A DNA stretch of 46,118 bases from Verrucomicrobiota bacterium (GCA_026398065.1 JAPLTR010000248.1:1-46118); one strand, 5' to 3'; shown: positions 9,430 to 16,657, counted from the stretch's first letter. Made by a program: numbers and translations. The notes: generated by a model not told the origin, from the letters alone.

Positions 9430-9750
9430 GTGTATTTTCTCGCAGCTGCCACCACCACGGTCGACAAGCTCAAGGAGATTCCCCCGGACTTCTGGTGGAA
9501 GACCCTGTTCGCCGTCGTCGCCCTCGTCGCGCTCGTCATTTTTTTGCGCAAAGTGGCCAAGATGAACAAGGTTGTGCTCGCCGTCGTCGTGATGATCACG
9601 TTCACCGTCGTCGGCTTCAACTGGATCTACGAGCGCAACGAGCCCGCCTGGGCCTCCCCGGTGGTCAATTGGCTCGCCGGCTTCTTCCCCAGCAAGGGCG
9701 TCCCCGCGACCAAGCCGCCGAACGCCCCCGGCACACCCAAGCGCAACTGA
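9430..9750 (+). CDS. Small two-helix membrane protein of unknown function
   Basis: 106 aa, GTG start. Two hydrophobic segments are visible, TLFAVVALVALVIFL at about residues 25-40 and VVLAVVVMITFTVVGF at about 46-62. A short basic linker separates them and a Pro/Ala-rich tail follows (PATKPPNAPGTPKRN). No family is recognised. It lies between nuoN and gnd on the same strand. A complex I accessory role is possible from position only. Confidence 0.6.
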   Translation: MYFLAAATTTVDKLKEIPPDFWWKTLFAVVALVALVIFLRKVAKMNKVVLAVVVMITFTVVGFNWIYERNEPAWASPVVNWLAGFFPSKGVPATKPPNAPGTPKRN

Positions 9751-9948
9751 GCCTCCGCACCTGTCCAAGCCGGGTGATTTCCTGCCGTCGGGCGCCTTCG
9801 CCTCCCGCCCCTTGGCGTGACGGCCCGCCGCCGCTTCGCTTCCTCGCGCCCCGCCGGATTCTGCCGCTCTCGCCCGGCTTTTATGACCGTCCGTGAAAAT
9901 CAGGGTGGTTTTCCGGGGGCGACTCGCGTAGAACCGTCTTTCTTTTTT

Positions 9949-11451
9949 ATGGCCAAAACTCACTCCGACATCGGACTCATCGGCCTCGCCGTGATGGGTC
10001 AAAACCTCGCCCTCAACATCGCCGACCACGGCTTCCAGATTTCGGTGTACAACCGCACGACGGAAAAGACCGACAAGTTCGTCGCCGAAAATCCCAACAC
10101 GCCCGGTGGCCTCATCGGTGCGAAGACCCTCCAGGAGTTCGTCGCTTCCCTCGCGAAGCCGCGCAAGGTGATCATCCTCGTCCAAGCCGGCAAGGCCACC
10201 GACGCCGTGATCGACAGCCTCGTCCCGCTTCTCGAGGCCAACGACATCATCATCGACGGCGGCAACGCCCTCTGGACCGACACCATCCGCCGCGAAAAAG
10301 CCCTCAAGGAAAAGGGCCTCCGCTTCATCGGCTCCGGCGTGTCCGGCGGTGAGGAAGGCGCGCGCTTCGGTCCGGCCCTCATGCCCGGCGGCGATCGCGC
10401 CGCCTACAAGGAACTCGAGCCGATCTGGAACGCCGTCGCCGCCAAGGTCGACGCCAAGACCGGCGTACCCCTCACCGGTGCCGCCCCCGGCAAGCCCATC
10501 GTCGGCGGCGTTCCGTGCGCCACCTACATCGGCGAAAATGGCGCGGGCCACTACGTCAAGATGGTCCACAACGGCATCGAGTATGGCGATATGCAGATGA
10601 TCTGTGAGGCCTACGCGCTGATGCAGGGCCTCCTCAAGATGAAGGCCCCCGAGATGGGCGCCGTCTTCACCGAGTGGAACCAGGGCATGCTCGGCTCCTT
10701 CCTCATCGAGATCACCGCTGACATCCTCAAGCAGAAGGACCCGATGACGAAGAAGCCCTTCGTCGACATCGTCCTCGACACCGCCGGCCAGAAAGGCACC
10801 GGCAAGTGGACCTCCGTCAACGCCCTCGACATGGGCGTCCCGGCCCCGACGATCGCCGAGTCCGTCTTCGCCCGCTGCATCAGCGCCGTGAAGGAGGAGC
10901 GCGTCGCCGCCTCCAAGATCCTCAAGGGCCCCTCGAAGAAGTACAAGGGCTCCAAGAAGGCCCTCATCGCCGCCATTCACGACGCCCTCTACTGCTCCAA
11001 GATCTGCTCCTACGCCCAGGGCTTCCAGCTCATGCGCGAGGCGCAGAAGGAGTACAAGTGGACGCTCAACTTCGGCGAGATCGCCCAGATCTGGCGCGGC
11101 GGCTGTATCATCCGCGCGGTCTTCCTCCAGAAGATCACCGAAGCCTACACCCGCGACCCGAAGCTCGCCAACCTCCTCCTCGATCCGTACTTCAACAAGA
11201 CGGTCAAGAAGGCGCAGGAAAACTGGCGCAAAGTCGTTGCCCTCGCCGCCGAGTGCGGCGTCCCCGCGCCGACCTTCAGCTCCGCGCTTGCCTACTACGA
11301 CAGCTACCGTTCCGCGCGCCTTCCGGCCAACCTGCTTCAGGGCCAGCGTGACTTCTTCGGCGCGCACACCTACGAGCGCACAGACAAGCCCCGCGGCAAG
11401 TTCTTCCACATCGACTGGCCTGAGAAGGGCCGCCCGCAGCTCGAGATGTAA
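9949..11451 (+). CDS. gnd: 6-phosphogluconate dehydrogenase, decarboxylating
   Basis: Oxidative pentose phosphate pathway enzyme, 6-phosphogluconate + NADP+ to ribulose 5-phosphate + CO2 + NADPH; cytosolic, 500 aa. The Rossmann motif is [18 protein letters not shown] at about 12-29. The substrate-binding segment is [18 protein letters not shown], and the catalytic Lys/Asn region is [17 protein letters not shown]. Also present is [13 protein letters not shown]. The ATG at 9949 was chosen because the conserved Rossmann fold begins within 12 residues; the open frame further upstream (44 codons) is not conserved-looking. A strong terminator follows. Confidence 0.95.
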   Translation: MAKTHSDIGLIGLAVMGQNLALNIADHGFQISVYNRTTEKTDKFVAENPNTPGGLIGAKTLQEFVASLAKPRKVIILVQAGKATDAVIDSLVPLLEANDIIIDGGNALWTDTIRREKALKEKGLRFIGSGVSGGEEGARFGPALMPGGDRAAYKELEPIWNAVAAKVDAKTGVPLTGAAPGKPIVGGVPCATYIGENGAGHYVKMVHNGIEYGDMQMICEAYALMQGLLKMKAPEMGAVFTEWNQGMLGSFLIEITADILKQKDPMTKKPFVDIVLDTAGQKGTGKWTSVNALDMGVPAPTIAESVFARCISAVKEERVAASKILKGPSKKYKGSKKALIAAIHDALYCSKICSYAQGFQLMREAQKEYKWTLNFGEIAQIWRGGCIIRAVFLQKITEAYTRDPKLANLLLDPYFNKTVKKAQENWRKVVALAAECGVPAPTFSSALAYYDSYRSARLPANLLQGQRDFFGAHTYERTDKPRGKFFHIDWPEKGRPQLEM

Positions 11452-11506
11452 TCCGAGCGCCGGCTGCCCGTCGCGCGCCCCCGCCCGACGAACCAGTCCG
11501 CCCATC

Positions 11507-11542
11507 GCGCCCCACCGGCCCCGCCGGTCGGGCGCTTTTTTT
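11507..11542 (+). terminator. Rho-independent terminator of gnd
   Basis: Stem GCGCCC-c-ACCGGC, loop CCC, GCCGGT-c-GGGCGC, followed by seven T. A near-perfect GC-rich hairpin with a T tract, 55 nt after the gnd stop. Confidence 0.93.
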
Positions 11543-11550
11543 GGCCCCAT

Positions 11551-11775
11551 GCCGTTCATCCCGAGGAGCGCGGCGACGTCCTGTTCTCCGAAGCCTTGGC
11601 GAAGGAGGCGGCGATCCCTCCGGAACGTTGCCACGGGTTTGATCAGCCTTGATCCACCTTGATCAGCCTTGAAATCCCTTGAAATGCCTTGATTTCCCTT
11701 GATGCGAGCCCCGCCGTTCAGGGCGAGGAGCGCAGCGGACGTCCCGTCCGCCGAAAGCTTGGTGAAGTCCGACGG
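11551..11775. repeat. Imperfect direct repeat pair with GAAGCCTTGGYGAAG-type core
   Basis: Two related blocks of about 60 bp, roughly 11551-11615 and 11714-11775. Both run GCCGTTCA..CGAGGAGCGC..ACGTCC..CCGAA..CTTGG.GAAG. The core GAAGCCTTGGCGAAG at 11590-11604 recurs as GAAGCCTTGGTGAAG inside the tRNA array at 16079-16093, so this is a dispersed, partly palindromic family. No coding potential is evident. Confidence 0.55.
11641..11710. repeat. 10-bp periodic repeat cluster A
   Basis: Seven consecutive degenerate decamers in strict 10-bp register with consensus GATNNNCCTT (for example GATCAGCCTT, GATCCACCTT, GAAATCCCTT, GATTTCCCTT). They form the first of three clusters in the gene-free stretch after gnd. 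The 10-bp period places every GAT and CTT on one face of the helix. Confidence 0.75.
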
Positions 11776-11850
11776 GCTTTGCGCTACCTTGACCCGCCTT
11801 GATCCATCTTGATTTGCTTGGATTTGGTTGGATTCACCCTGAGATCGGCT
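11771..11850. repeat. 10-bp periodic repeat cluster B
   Basis: About eight decamers in the same register as cluster A (units begin at positions ending in 1). They degenerate from GACCCGCCTT and GATCCATCTT to GATTTGCTTG and GATTTGGTTG. Confidence 0.7.
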
Positions 11851-11946
11851 TCGCCAGCCTCCTGGCGCAGACCCTCCCGGTCGCTTGATTTGTGGCGCGG
11901 GCAATTCGCCCGCTCCGGCTGTTTTCCGGACCATCCTGGCTGCCTC

Positions 11947-12016
11947 GATGAATCTTGATCGGCCTTGATCCACCTTGATTTGGTCGGATCTGGTTGGATT
12001 TGCCCGGATTTGAGCC
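11947..12016. repeat. 10-bp periodic repeat cluster C
   Basis: Seven decamers (GATGAATCTT, GATCGGCCTT, GATCCACCTT, GATTTGGTCG, GATCTGGTTG, GATTTGCCCG, GATTTGAGCC), with the same GAT-first pattern but shifted register relative to clusters A and B. The rest of the stretch to 12394 shows no gene. Positions 12240-12285 are AT-rich. Confidence 0.72.
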
Positions 12017-12394
12017 TGACCTCCGGGGCGTTTCGCGAAGGAGGGGTCGGATTCAACCGCATGCCGCGAGATTCCGCGTTTGATCCGGTCGGGCCGGCCG
12101 CAAAATGCCGCACCGCTTCGTCGCGCTGCGGCGCACCCTTCATGGCGAAACGCAGCCGCGTCTCGCGGCGGACCGCAGCCGGGTCGATCCGTGTTCATCG
12201 GTGGTTTCGGGTTGAAGGCGATACCGAGTGTCACCGGGTTTTAATTAAAAAGCAACTAATATGTTTTTAAAAAGAACATGTGATTGCCACCGCTGGAAGG
12301 AAGCGGTGCATTGCCTTCGCCAGAGGGAGGGGACCGGCCAACCCCCAAAGCCTTCTCCCGAAAAACTCCCGGGCGTAGCCTGATGGCGGGTCGT

Positions 12395-12724
12395 TTAGCT
12401 CGCAGGCGGAAACGACAGTTCGACGTAGCTGCCGGCCACGAGTCCGCTGACCGCTTCCTCGACGTATGGGGTGTGCTGCCGGATCAGCCGCCAGTCCGTC
12501 GTGAGCAGCACCAGGATGGCGAGTTTTCGCTCCGCCAGGTTCTGTTGGTAGCGCAGATTCTGGTCAGTCGTAACGATGGCCTCGAAACCGGCCGCTTCCG
12601 CTGCGGCGAGCAGGTCGCCGTTTTGCAGGGTTCCCCAGCCCTGCTCAAACGCGGTGACGACCTGATGTCCGACGAGCGAGCGCCTCAGCGGGACGGGCGT
12701 GCCTTGGTCGAATAGGATGCGCAC
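12395..12724 (-). CDS. DUF5615-type PIN-like toxin candidate
   Basis: 109 aa, GTG start, encoded nine bases downstream of a DUF433-like gene. The pattern MRILFDQGTP at the start (acidic residue at the end of beta-1) and IVTTDQNLRYQQN (TxD motif) fits the PIN-like DUF5615 proteins, putative ribonuclease toxins normally paired with DUF433 antitoxins. Function is inferred from family and pairing. A sequence-level difference from textbook VapC is the minimal size. Confidence 0.8.
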   Translation of the reverse strand: MRILFDQGTPVPLRRSLVGHQVVTAFEQGWGTLQNGDLLAAAEAAGFEAIVTTDQNLRYQQNLAERKLAILVLLTTDWRLIRQHTPYVEEAVSGLVAGSYVELSFPPAS

Positions 12725-12733
12725 GGCACCGGT

Positions 12734-12952
12734 TCACGCCTCCGCGAGACTACGCTGGGCGTGCTCCAAAACCAGCTCAACCTGCGCACGGGTGACGCCG
12801 GGAAACCACTCCAGAAATTCATCGACCGTGGCGCCTCCCTCGAGGTTTTCGAACAGCGCACCGACCGGGATGCGCGTGCCGACAAACAGCCACACCCCGC
12901 TGACCTTGCCGGGGATCCTTTCCACGGCCGAACACTGCGACCAATCGAGCAT
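12734..12952 (-). CDS. DUF433 antitoxin candidate
   Basis: 72 aa from the ATG at 12952 (MLDWSQCSAV). The family pattern is VWLFVGTRIPVGALFENLEGGATVDEFLEWFPGVTRAQVELVLEHA, a small helix-turn-helix-like domain typical of DUF433. It is first in a two-gene unit with the DUF5615-like gene, as usual for these pairs. A longer upstream frame exists (to 13249) but overlaps the opposite-strand antitoxin gene and is not conserved-looking. Confidence 0.8.
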   Translation of the reverse strand: MLDWSQCSAVERIPGKVSGVWLFVGTRIPVGALFENLEGGATVDEFLEWFPGVTRAQVELVLEHAQRSLAEA

Positions 12953-13055
12953 GATATGAGGATAGCGTGCAGGAACTTTAAGGCAAGCTATGGGTATTGG
13001 ATGCCGGGATGCGGCATGCCACCCGCGCTCGCGACGAACCTCATCCTCAGCCCCT

Positions 13056-13289
13056 ATGTTTGGCAAAATATACTTTGTCATACATCTACCCGCCGTGGTC
13101 ACCAACACCCGCAATTTCCTCCGCGACTTCTCCGCCCTCAAGGCCCGGGCGCGCAAGGGGGAGACCGTGCGCGTGCAGGACAAGGAGGGCGTGTTTCTCT
13201 TCACCGCCGCCACCCCGCGCAAATCGCCGCTTGGCGCGGCCCGCGGCAAGATCGCGTTTCACGCCGACCTCACTCAGCCCTCCCTGTAA
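13056..13289 (+). CDS. Phd/prevent-host-death-like antitoxin candidate
   Basis: 77 aa from ATG 13056 (MFGKIYF), or 64 aa from GTG 13095. The second would begin VTNTRNFLRDFSALKARA, which fits the typical beginning of short Phd-like antitoxins. The C-terminus GAARGKIAFHADLTQPSL resembles the toxin-binding tail of such proteins. Its TAA overlaps the toxin ATG (TAATG), so the pair is translationally coupled. It is oriented divergently from the DUF433/DUF5615 pair. Confidence 0.72.
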   Translation: MFGKIYFVIHLPAVVTNTRNFLRDFSALKARARKGETVRVQDKEGVFLFTAATPRKSPLGAARGKIAFHADLTQPSL

Positions 13290-13684
13290 TGGCCCGGCTG
13301 AAATACCTGCTCGATACCCACGCCTTTCTTTGGGCCGCCACCGACGAGGAGCGCCTGAGCAGCAAGGCGGCGCGGGCGATCTCCACGACACCATACGAGC
13401 AACTGGCGATCTCCGATGTCACCCCGCACGAGGTCGGACTGTTGCTCCACGCGGGACGCATCTCTTTTCGCGGGGCGCCGGCCACTATCTTCGGGCATCT
13501 GCTCGACTACGTGACTGTGCTCCCGATTACGCTCGATATTGCGATTGCCGCTCCCGCCCTGTCCCTGCCGCGCGGCGACCAGTTTGACCGGATGATTACC
13601 GCGACGGCCAAGGTGCATCGGCTGACGCTCGTCACCTAGGACGCCAACCTCACCGACTCGTCGGTCGTCGCGACGCTTTGGTAG
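13289..13684 (+). pseudogene. PIN-domain (VapC-like) toxin with premature TAG
   Basis: The frame reads MARLKYLLDTHAFLWAA with Asp9, then HEVGLL (Glu48), GDQFDRMI (Asp97/Asp100), and RLTLVT. A TAG stop follows at 13637-13639 after 116 codons. Directly after it the same frame continues DANLTDSSVVATLW and ends with TAG at 13682-13684. In PIN toxins this place is the T-x-D motif followed by such a tail, so the TAG appears to have replaced one sense codon and removes the fourth acidic residue. Either the toxin is dead or truncated, or TAG is read through. No CUA-anticodon tRNA was seen in the nearby array. Confidence 0.78.
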
Positions 13685-13710
13685 TTCGTTGAACGCCCGG
13701 CTTCCGGGCC

Positions 13711-14622
13711 CTACCCCACCCGCAGCGCCGTCTGCAGCGCGGCGGCGATCTTCGCCGAGCCGGGGCGGATGCCGGCGAGGCGCGGGTTCCAGGCGAGCAT
13801 CGCTTCGCGCGCCAGCGAATTCAGCGCCTCGTCGGCGAGCGGGCGCACCGACCCGGCGGGCAGGTCGGACAGGGCCAGCGTCGGGATGACGGCCCAGAAC
13901 TTTCCGGTCTTCACCGCGGCGAGCGTCTGCGGAAACGACTGGCACGCGAGCGCGGGCGTGAGCGTCACGTCGTTGGCCTTGGCGAGTTCGCGCAGGCCGG
14001 TGGTGAACTGCCCGTCCGTCGTCTGCGTCGCGAGCGGCAGCTCGCGCAGAGCGTGGAGGAGAGTGAGCTTCCCTTTCTTCGGTGCCAACCGCTCGGGTAT
14101 GACGGCCACATAAGTGATCGCGCCAAGTGACACGGCCTTGAGCCCGGCGGAGACGGCGTTTTTGCGCACGATCCCGAAATCGAGGCGGCAGTCGCTGAGC
14201 TGCTGCACGATTTCATTCGTGCGCAGGTTCGTCGTGGCGAAGCGCGTGCCCTTGAACATCGACAGCAAATTCCCCAGCCGCGGGATCACGAGCCACTGGA
14301 TCAGGCTGTCGCCGGCGCCGATGGTGAAGGCCACGCTCTCGTCGCGGCACTCCGCCCGGAAATCCTCCAGCGAGCGGAGCTGCTCCCGCGCGAGCTCGGC
14401 GAGCCGCTCCCCCTGCGCGGTGAGCTTCAGGATCTTTCCCTTTCGCTGCGCCACCTCGCAGCCGAAAAACTCCGACAGCTCGCGCAATTGTCGGCTGTAC
14501 TGGCTCTGCCGCACGGGATCGCCGGGCGCGGCGGCGGCGATGCTCCCGGCGTCGCGCACCTCGATGAGCACCTTGAGTCGGTCGAGCGAAAGCCCGCGTT
14601 CGGAGAAGAGCGTTTCAAACAT
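13711..14622 (-). CDS. LysR-family transcriptional regulator
   Basis: 303 aa. The N-terminal winged HTH (about residues 10-70) contains SIAAAAPGDPVRQSQYSRQLRELSEFFG. The effector domain (about 95-300) has the two-lobed periplasmic-binding-protein pattern (QTLAAVKTGKFWAVIPTLAL). It faces away from the tRNA array, so its start region borders the array leader. A 14-bp palindrome overlaps its start codon. Target genes are unknown. The HTH carries an unusual PGDP stretch. Confidence 0.87.
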   Translation of the reverse strand: MFETLFSERGLSLDRLKVLIEVRDAGSIAAAAPGDPVRQSQYSRQLRELSEFFGCEVAQRKGKILKLTAQGERLAELAREQLRSLEDFRAECRDESVAFTIGAGDSLIQWLVIPRLGNLLSMFKGTRFATTNLRTNEIVQQLSDCRLDFGIVRKNAVSAGLKAVSLGAITYVAVIPERLAPKKGKLTLLHALRELPLATQTTDGQFTTGLRELAKANDVTLTPALACQSFPQTLAAVKTGKFWAVIPTLALSDLPAGSVRPLADEALNSLAREAMLAWNPRLAGIRPGSAKIAAALQTALRVG

Positions 14623-14635
14623 GACTATAAAGTCA
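14622..14635. promoter_or_regulatory. Palindrome at the LysR start codon
   Basis: TGACT-ATAA-AGTCA, a perfect 5+5 bp palindrome, begins at the first base of the LysR start codon on the minus strand. It is a candidate autoregulatory operator; position and symmetry are the only evidence. Confidence 0.35.
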
Positions 14636-14831
14636 GGCTTACTGAGGAACGCGGCATGGCAAGTTTTTCTCCATTCGGGTAATCTCTGCCTGTCGCCTAA
14701 AAACGACCTTCCGAATCTTCCCTCTCCCGCTCCTCTAAAAAACTTTCGACCCCCCCCTTGATTTTCTCCCCGGTCCGTCCGTTGTAACCCTTTAGCCAGT
14801 CAAACGTCTCTCCCTTCTCTCTCACCTTCCC

Positions 14832-14999
14832 ATGAAACCCACACAATCCATACAACTCTCCGCCCTCCGGCTATCCGGGTGGCAATCGTTGTGTGTGGCG
14901 ATTCATGCCCAGACGACGACCGCAGACGAGCGTAGTGAACGAGGTCTCAATCGACCCGGTTCCTTTTACGCGACCCTGCCTGGAAGTGGTGTAACCTGA
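14832..14999 (+). CDS. Possible 55-aa ORF, or part of an untranslated leader
   Basis: ATG at 14832 and TGA at 14997, beginning MKPTQSIQLSALRLSGWQS. No good ribosome binding site and no known family. A strong terminator follows 27 nt downstream, so 14832-15056 looks like a short independent transcription unit. An untranslated small RNA is equally possible. Confidence 0.3.
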   Translation: MKPTQSIQLSALRLSGWQSLCVAIHAQTTTADERSERGLNRPGSFYATLPGSGVT

Positions 15000-15026
15000 C
15001 GCGCGATCCTTCGCCGCCTCACGCCG

Positions 15027-15056
15027 CCCACTTCCTCTTCCGGAAGTGGGTTTTTT
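15027..15056 (+). terminator. Rho-independent terminator before the tRNA array
   Basis: CCCACTTCC, loop TCTT, then CGGAAGTGGG and six T. A clear hairpin plus T tract that separates the short upstream unit from the array. Confidence 0.88.
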
Positions 15057-15220
15057 GTGCCCCGAGCGGGCTCCCTGCTTTCGGAAATCCCGGGCTAAGA
15101 CCCGTTTTTCCATATCCCTTACGTGGCTTCATCGCTGAGCCCAGCCAATCAGCCCAACGTCCGCGCGCAAATCCTGCGGCCGTCCAATCCGTCCCACCCT
15201 GTGTGGGGCGAGAGGGACGA

Positions 15221-15242
15221 CGGTGTGAGTTCTTTTTTGCGA
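15221..15242. repeat. Left arm of 22-bp inverted repeat flanking the array
   Basis: The 22 bases here are the exact reverse complement of 20979-21000. The core is GGTGTGAGTTCTTTTTTGCG. Together the two copies enclose all 31 tRNA genes, the four Y-RNA-like genes and rsr, and nothing else. They may be terminal inverted repeats, recombination sites, or a shared protein or RNA signal. Confidence 0.85.
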
Positions 15243-15407
15243 GGGACGGGCCGCGACGCGGTTCGTCCCATTGTTATAGATACACGCGGTGCGCCCTCGG
15301 GCGTTAAACGGTGAAGCCGGCCGCGTTTCCATTTTTTGTGAGTGTTTAGGCAGCGCCGCCCGCGGGCAGTTTTTCTCCCGCCGGCCGCGCTCAGCGCACT
15401 CCATTCT

Positions 15408-15484
15408 CGCCTCGTCGTCTAGCGACTCAGGACACCGGACTTTCATTCCGGTCAACGCCGGTGGAAATCCGGCCGGGGCGACCA
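15408..15484 (+). tRNA. tRNA-Glu (anticodon TTC)
   Basis: Acceptor CGCCTCG pairs CGGGGCG, anticodon loop CTTTCAT, CCA encoded. First gene of the array. The T-arm is GCCGG-TGGAAAT-CCGGC, with G at positions 55 and 56 instead of U55 C56. The D-loop AGCGACTC lacks the G18G19 pair. Confidence 0.85.
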
Positions 15485-15731
15485 ATTTCCTTAAGGAAGC
15501 GCCGGTTCTCGATCCGAGACCGGGGAACGCTTTGCCCTATCGGATCCGTATGAAGCCAGCCGGCGGCCCAAGCCCGGCAAGGGCCAGTTTCTCTTTCGCC
15601 ATCACGGGCGAAAGAGGTCCCCGCGACGCCGAGGTGTCGCCGGGAAAGTCCGGGCCCGTGGCGCTCGTCTTCTCTCACGAGCGCCGCGGGCCGGCCGTAG
15701 GGCGGACTTCAGTCCGCCCACCATTTGTTTT
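15485..15731 (+). other. Structured spacer without a recognisable tRNA
   Basis: It contains a 12-bp palindrome (15487-15498) and a nested hairpin with AAGCG/CGCTT and CCGGT/ACCGG stems (15497-15532). It also has a 10-bp stem hairpin CTCTTTCGCC/GGCGAAAGAG (15591-15616), a hairpin GGCGCTCGT/ACGAGCGCC around 15660-15685, and the palindrome GGGCGGACT-tc-AGTCCGCCC (15700-15719) directly followed by ACCA. GGAAAGTCCGGGC near 15642-15654 matches the conserved P4 strand of RNase P RNA, but no other rnpB core element follows. It is probably decayed RNA genes plus REP-type palindromes. Confidence 0.5.
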
Positions 15732-15805
15732 GCGCGCGTGGCGTAGGAGCAACGCGGCGGTCTGCCAGTCCGCAGTCGGGAGTGCGATTCTCCCCGCGCG
15801 CACCA
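15732..15805 (+). tRNA. tRNA-Gly (anticodon GCC)
   Basis: Acceptor GCGCGCG/CGCGCGC, D-arm GCGT-ACGC, anticodon loop CTGCCAG with a T-T mismatch closing the stem, T-arm GGGAG-TGCGATT-CTCCC, CCA encoded. Confidence 0.85.
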
Positions 15806-15813
15806 TTTTTCAC

Positions 15814-15889
15814 GAAGCCGTGGTGTCAACAGTAGCACAGCGGACTTTTAATCCGCCCGGTGTGGGTGCGAATCCCACCGGCTTCACCA
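15814..15889 (+). tRNA. tRNA-Lys (anticodon TTT)
   Basis: Acceptor GAAGCCG/CGGCTTC, D-loop CAACAGTA, anticodon loop CTTTTAA on stem GCGGA/TCCGC, T-arm GTGGG-TGCGAAT-CCCAC, CCA encoded. One of the cleanest members of the array. Confidence 0.9.
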
Positions 15890-15907
15890 ATCTTCGCTCC
15901 AAATTTC

Positions 15908-15982
15908 CGCGCGTTGGGAGAGCAATTATCCGACGGTCCGCAAAACCGTTTCAGGCCGGTGTGACTCCGGCACGCGCGTCCA
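15908..15982 (+). tRNA. tRNA-Cys (anticodon GCA)
   Basis: Acceptor CGCGCGT/ACGCGCG, anticodon stem ACGGT/ACCGT with loop CCGCAAA, so C replaces the otherwise invariant U33. T-arm GCCGG-TGTGACT-CCGGC, CCA encoded. Confidence 0.85.
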
Positions 15983-16099
15983 TCCTTCGCTCTGCGAACT
16001 CGGATGGCCCGGCCATCTCTTCGGGCGCGATCAAAGTTTCGCCTACACGCTGTGGGGCCGCAGCGAAGGATGTTCTGCGAAGCCTTGGTGAAGCAGAAC
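15982..16099. repeat. Palindromic repeat element inserted between tRNA genes
   Basis: Perfect 10-bp arms ATCCTTCGCT (15982-15991) and AGCGAAGGAT (16062-16071) enclose about 70 bp. They are followed at once by a second hairpin GTTCTGC/GCAGAAC (16072-16099), whose loop carries GAAGCCTTGGTGAA, the core also found at 11590. It looks like a REP/MITE-type insertion. Confidence 0.65.
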
Positions 16100-16107
16100 C
16101 AGTTTTC

Positions 16108-16182
16108 GGGGATGTGGCCGACCAGGAAGGCACCTGCCTTGCAAGCAGCCTCATGTGGGTGCGACTCCCACCATCTCCACCA
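16108..16182 (+). tRNA. tRNA-Ala (anticodon TGC)
   Basis: Acceptor GGGGATG/CATCTCC, D-loop contains GG, anticodon stem CCTGC/GCAGC with loop CTTGCAA, T-arm GTGGG-TGCGACT-CCCAC, CCA encoded. Confidence 0.9.
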
Positions 16183-16187
16183 ATTTC

Positions 16188-16275
16188 GGGAACCGTTCCA
16201 GGCAGCCGATTGTAACCCGGCCGTCGTTAACTCGTCTGGTACCGACGCGTGGTGTGATTCCACCGGTTCCCACCA
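16188..16275 (+). tRNA. tRNA-Tyr candidate (anticodon GTA), D-arm reduced
   Basis: Acceptor GGGAACC/GGTTCCC, CCA encoded, length 88 nt as for class II. Anticodon stem GCCGA/CCGGC (one mismatch) with loop TTGTAAC. A large variable region of about 27 nt carries a CGTCG/CGACG stem. T-arm GTGG-TGTGATT-CCAC. Only about 10 nt lie between acceptor and anticodon stems, so no normal D-arm can form in this reading. The isotype is therefore tentative. Confidence 0.6.
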
Positions 16276-16282
16276 GCTTAAC

Positions 16283-16355
16283 CCGCGGTCAATGAGCACG
16301 GACGTCGGAGAAGTCTTCCGACGCCGAGTGACCTGAGCCGCGGTTTTCTTTTTTT
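16283..16355 (+). terminator. Long hairpin with T tract inside the array
   Basis: Stem segments CCGCGG-TCA/TGA-g-CCGCGG, CAC/GTG and CGTCGGA/TCCGACG form one extended hairpin followed by TTTTCTTTTTTT. Either a terminator dividing the array into transcription units or a structured small RNA. Confidence 0.75.
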
Positions 16356-16381
16356 CCCTTCGGCGCGGTGTGTGATCTGCC

Positions 16382-16404
16382 ACCGCCGAGCGGTGCCTTT
16401 TTTT
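16382..16404 (+). terminator. Second short terminator-like hairpin
   Basis: CACCGC-CGA-GCGGTG followed by CC and seven T, ending directly at the first base of the Trp tRNA gene. It would attenuate transcription entering the next tRNA block. Confidence 0.65.
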
Positions 16405-16479
16405 ACGGACGTGGCCGACAAGCAAGGCAGCCGTCTCCAAAACGGCCGCATGCAGGAGCGTTACCTGCCGTCCGTGCCA
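16405..16479 (+). tRNA. tRNA-Trp (anticodon CCA)
   Basis: Acceptor ACGGACG/CGTCCGT, discriminator G, CCA encoded, anticodon stem GCCGT/ACGGC with loop CTCCAAA, T-arm GCAGG-AGCGTTA-CCTGC. Confidence 0.9.
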
Positions 16480-16491
16480 ATTTTTCAGAAC

Positions 16492-16567
16492 GGGAATGTA
16501 GTGTAGTCAGTCTGCACGACTCGCTGAAGCCGAGAGGGTGTTGGTGCGATTCCAACCGTTCCCACCA
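16492..16567 (+). tRNA. tRNA-Phe (anticodon GAA)
   Basis: Acceptor GGGAATG/CGTTCCC, anticodon loop CTGAAGC on CTCG/CGAG, T-arm GTTGG-TGCGATT-CCAAC, CCA encoded. The D-loop AGTCAGTCT has no GG. Confidence 0.88.
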
Positions 16568-16577
16568 TTTTTTTCAC

Positions 16578-16650
16578 AGCAGGAAGCGGAGAGTCCGCCG
16601 CCGGTTTCATACGCCGGCTGTTTTCCGTGCGACTCGGAATCCTGCTCCCA
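16578..16650 (+). tRNA. tRNA with CAT anticodon (Met or Ile2), first copy
   Basis: Acceptor AGCAGGA/TCCTGCT, D-arm GCGGA-GAG-TCCGC with only a three-base loop, anticodon stem CCGGT/GCCGG with loop TTCATAC, T-arm TTCCG-TGCGACT-CGGAA, CCA encoded. It lacks the C1-A72 mismatch of typical initiator tRNA. Confidence 0.8.
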
Positions 16651-16657
16651 GTTTTTT

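Noticed and set aside
11641-12016. CRISPR-like array
   Set aside because: Units are 10 bp without unique spacers and no cas genes are near.
7705-12234. Very long minus-strand open frame (about 1500 codons)
   Set aside because: It is antisense to nuoN and gnd, has shadow composition, and crosses the 10-bp repeats as low-complexity peptide.
15275-15280. TATAGA as -10 box of an array promoter
   Set aside because: No acceptable -35 at normal spacing; left unassigned, since the island may use its own sigma factor.
15591-15719. RNase P RNA gene
   Set aside because: Only the 13-base P4-like string is present; none of the downstream core elements follow in the next 300 nt.
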